The position numbers and the translations under genes are program-made. The notes under the pieces are model-generated. The model saw only the letters and a program-made list of their open reading frames with translations, was not told where the DNA came from and searched no databases. This document shows, piece by piece, positions 62,310 to 64,000 of a DNA stretch of 64,000 bases. The stretch covers positions 4,464,001 to 4,528,000 of the forward strand of contig SRSI01000050.1 of NCBI GenBank assembly GCA_005656395.1. The letters are read 5' to 3'. Source of the stretch: Strongyloides papillosus. Its lineage: Eukaryota; Nematoda; Chromadorea; Rhabditida; Strongyloididae. The stretch's first letter is position 1; the number at the start of each line of letters is the position of its first letter.

Positions 62310-62937
62310 TCAAAAAATTTCCTTTACAGCATTATGAAGATTATTGAATAAGTCTTTCATTTCATTCCATGTTTTATTTTCTCTATCGAAACGACGCAAC
62401 TTCTCAAGTAACTTCTCCCAATAATATTTAGCATAATCTGATAATGCTTTAGCTTTAGCACTAATTGTACATCTTAAGCCACATTCATTATCATCATCTG
62501 ATGTTGGTGTTTCAATGTCCTTTGGAACTATTACACCAGATTCGTCACAATCACTGAAGATTGTTAGATGTCTATAGTAGCGTAATGATTGACAATCAAA
62601 GTTAGGATTTCCTTCAACGTCTACACCTTGCAATTGTGGAAATTTGCTTCTCAATAGATCTTCACTAGGCAAGTATTGTAAGTCATTATTTGTAGCTCTT
62701 AGAACTGTAAAATTCGGTATTGAATCCTTCGGCAAAGTCAATGATGTCAACTTTAAATTATGACAATTGATTACTTCATCTTTTGTATCACACTCACAAC
62801 CACTTATACATGTTACATTATCACCTATAATTAATTAGAATAACAATCGTTAACAATCACCACCACAACTCACCAGATGAAAAATCAAGAAAAACAAAAA
62901 ATAATAACAGATAAATCATAACATTATTGAACCCCAT
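62310..62937 (-). CDS. Secreted protein with one LRR-like cap
   Basis: Exons 62937-62874 and 62824-62310 (GTGAGT donor, TTATAG acceptor, phase 1) give 192 residues. Signal peptide MGFNNVMIYLLLFFVFLDFSSG. A cysteine cluster (CISGCECDTKDEVINC) looks like an LRR N-terminal cap. It is followed by LTSLTLP, FTVLRATNNDLQYLP and LQGVDVEGNPNFDC, which fit the LxxLxLxxNxL pattern, and the CGLRC region may close it. The C-terminal third is helical and charged. Far too short to be a typical LRR receptor, so it may be a small matrix or ligand-binding protein. Confidence 0.72.
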
Positions 62938-63270
62938 TAAAAACATGTCTAAACTATGGGAAAAATATTATTAACAAAACTTTTATAGTAAAAAAGAAAT
63001 CAAAACTTCGTCAATATTAATATTTATTATACAGATGTCTTTATGAATCACTAAAATATATACAAAGTACATACATATCGTAAATATTTATGCTAAATCA
63101 AAGTAATCGGCTGACTTTTAATGATGTCTAGGGTGAAAAAAGGAACAAATAACAAGGTGAATAAAATTGATGACATCAGTTATTTCTGCTTGTCTTTTTT
63201 TAATGGGAGTTTTGCTGTTCTCATTTTGATTGATCAAAAAATTTCATTAATATATTAGAATTGTAATATT

Positions 63271-63708
63271 TCATATTTCGGGATCTTTAAAAAATGGATT
63301 ATTAGTTTTCTTACAAACTAATCTGATGTCGGATGTTATGGGATCATCAAAAGTTTCATTTCCCTCATTAGGATTACCAGTTACGGGTAGTAAAAGATCG
63401 CTACCACAAGTTTCAGTGAAAGTAGCATTGAAAACAGAATGACCTATTTGGACAACTAAATTACCATCATCCTTCGTACGTAACTTGTAACCACCATTCA
63501 GGATGCATGAACGTAATAAATTTGCATCATACTTTCCATCAAGATGCATAACCATAACTGTTTCTTCATATTCATCATCGGTATTATCATTATTAGAAAT
63601 TGTTGATTTGTTAGCTTCTGCTTTACCATCTAATTTATTCTTATTTTCCTCTTCACTAGCTTTTCTATTCGATGTGTTATTATCTGTACAATGATCATTT
63701 TTCTCCAT
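63271..63708 (-). CDS. TFIIIC subunit 6-like protein (tau55/GTF3C6)
   Basis: 145 residues, single exon. An acidic, disordered N-terminus (about 45 residues) precedes a domain with EETVMVMHLDGKYDANLL, VVQIGHSVFNATFTETCGSDLLL and the final DIRLVCKK. This matches the triple-barrel domain of transcription factor IIIC subunit 6 (VLVELSG ... LQVDSCVFAGEYEDTLGT ...). TFIIIC recruits RNA polymerase III to tRNA genes through A- and B-boxes. The start is preceded by TTTCTAGATAA, a possible trans-splice acceptor. Confidence 0.7.
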   Translation of the reverse strand: MEKNDHCTDNNTSNRKASEEENKNKLDGKAEANKSTISNNDNTDDEYEETVMVMHLDGKYDANLLRSCILNGGYKLRTKDDGNLVVQIGHSVFNATFTETCGSDLLLPVTGNPNEGNETFDDPITSDIRLVCKKTNNPFFKDPEI

Positions 63709-64000
63709 TTATCTAGAAATAAGAAAGTTAATATCATTCGAGTATTGAGAATATAAAAAGTTATTAAATATGTAATTATTGTTATTTGACTTTTGCTTTC
63801 TAAATATTTATACTCTTTATATTAGAGTTTATGAATAATCATACTTAGAATTATTCTGAAAATAATGACAACTGTATAATTTATGATAGAGTACCTTCAA
63901 ATCCTAAAAGGTACCACCTAATTTCACTAATAATTAAACAGGAATTGAAACATACATTCAAATGGCATTTTTTTCTCATAGTTGACACTTACAACGATTT
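63709..64000. other. Upstream region at the right edge
   Basis: No gene seen. It contains AT-rich sequence with a possible promoter for the TFIIIC subunit-like gene. Confidence 0.3.

Noticed and set aside
1..64000. CRISPR arrays, bacterial operons, rRNA genes
   Set aside because: None seen; spliced genes and nematode families show eukaryotic nuclear DNA.

Overview
The window is nuclear DNA from a very AT-rich nematode, most likely Strongyloides, Parastrongyloides or a close relative (clade IV). The basis is: short introns (about 38-60 bp) with GTAAGT/GTATGT donors and TTTCAG-like acceptors; AATAAA-rich 3' ends; nematode families (cuticlin-type ZP protein, sre-like chemoreceptors, ATX-2, F-box protein, a ferrochelatase-like pseudoenzyme); and secreted astacin-EGF-CUB architecture, a family known to be expanded in Strongyloides. 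The species assignment is inference.

Left (1-3.3 kb): the 5' part of a large secreted protein gene running off the edge, and an F-box gene. 4.3-21.05 kb: a tandem array of seven related genes (called PAL1 to PAL7 here). Each encodes a signal peptide, a Lys-rich linker, a domain that aligns with the astacin metalloprotease fold but lacks the zinc-binding HExxHxxGxxH motif, an EGF-like module and a CUB-like module. PAL6 and PAL7 are intact, PAL1-PAL4 carry one or a few lesions, and PAL5 is a decayed chimera. Each copy has the same TATA-like box about 45 bp before the start. The array contains a segmental duplication of about 5.3 kb and a small terminal-inverted-repeat transposon remnant.

Middle (21.9-47.2 kb): a UBE2G1-type E2, a 741-residue RS-rich protein, an inverted pair of tRNA-like elements, two broken housekeeping genes (a zinc-ribbon Nudix hydrolase and a Puf-A/PUM3 homologue), ataxin-2, a nine-exon PDZ+LIM protein of LMO7 type and an ABCG transporter.

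Right (48.2-63.7 kb): a dispersed eighth pseudo-astacin (PAL8), in which the astacin framework is still readable but all three zinc histidines and the catalytic glutamate are replaced; a small membrane protein; a cuticlin-like ZP protein; a long gene-poor stretch; two sre-like chemoreceptors; a ferrochelatase-like pseudoenzyme; a basic type I membrane protein; a secreted LRR-type protein; and a TFIIIC subunit 6-like protein.

The standout is the set of eight astacin-like pseudoproteases. They look secreted, are under TATA promoters and keep the EGF and CUB binding modules, which would fit non-catalytic binding or decoy proteins derived from a parasitism-associated protease family. That role is inferred, not shown.
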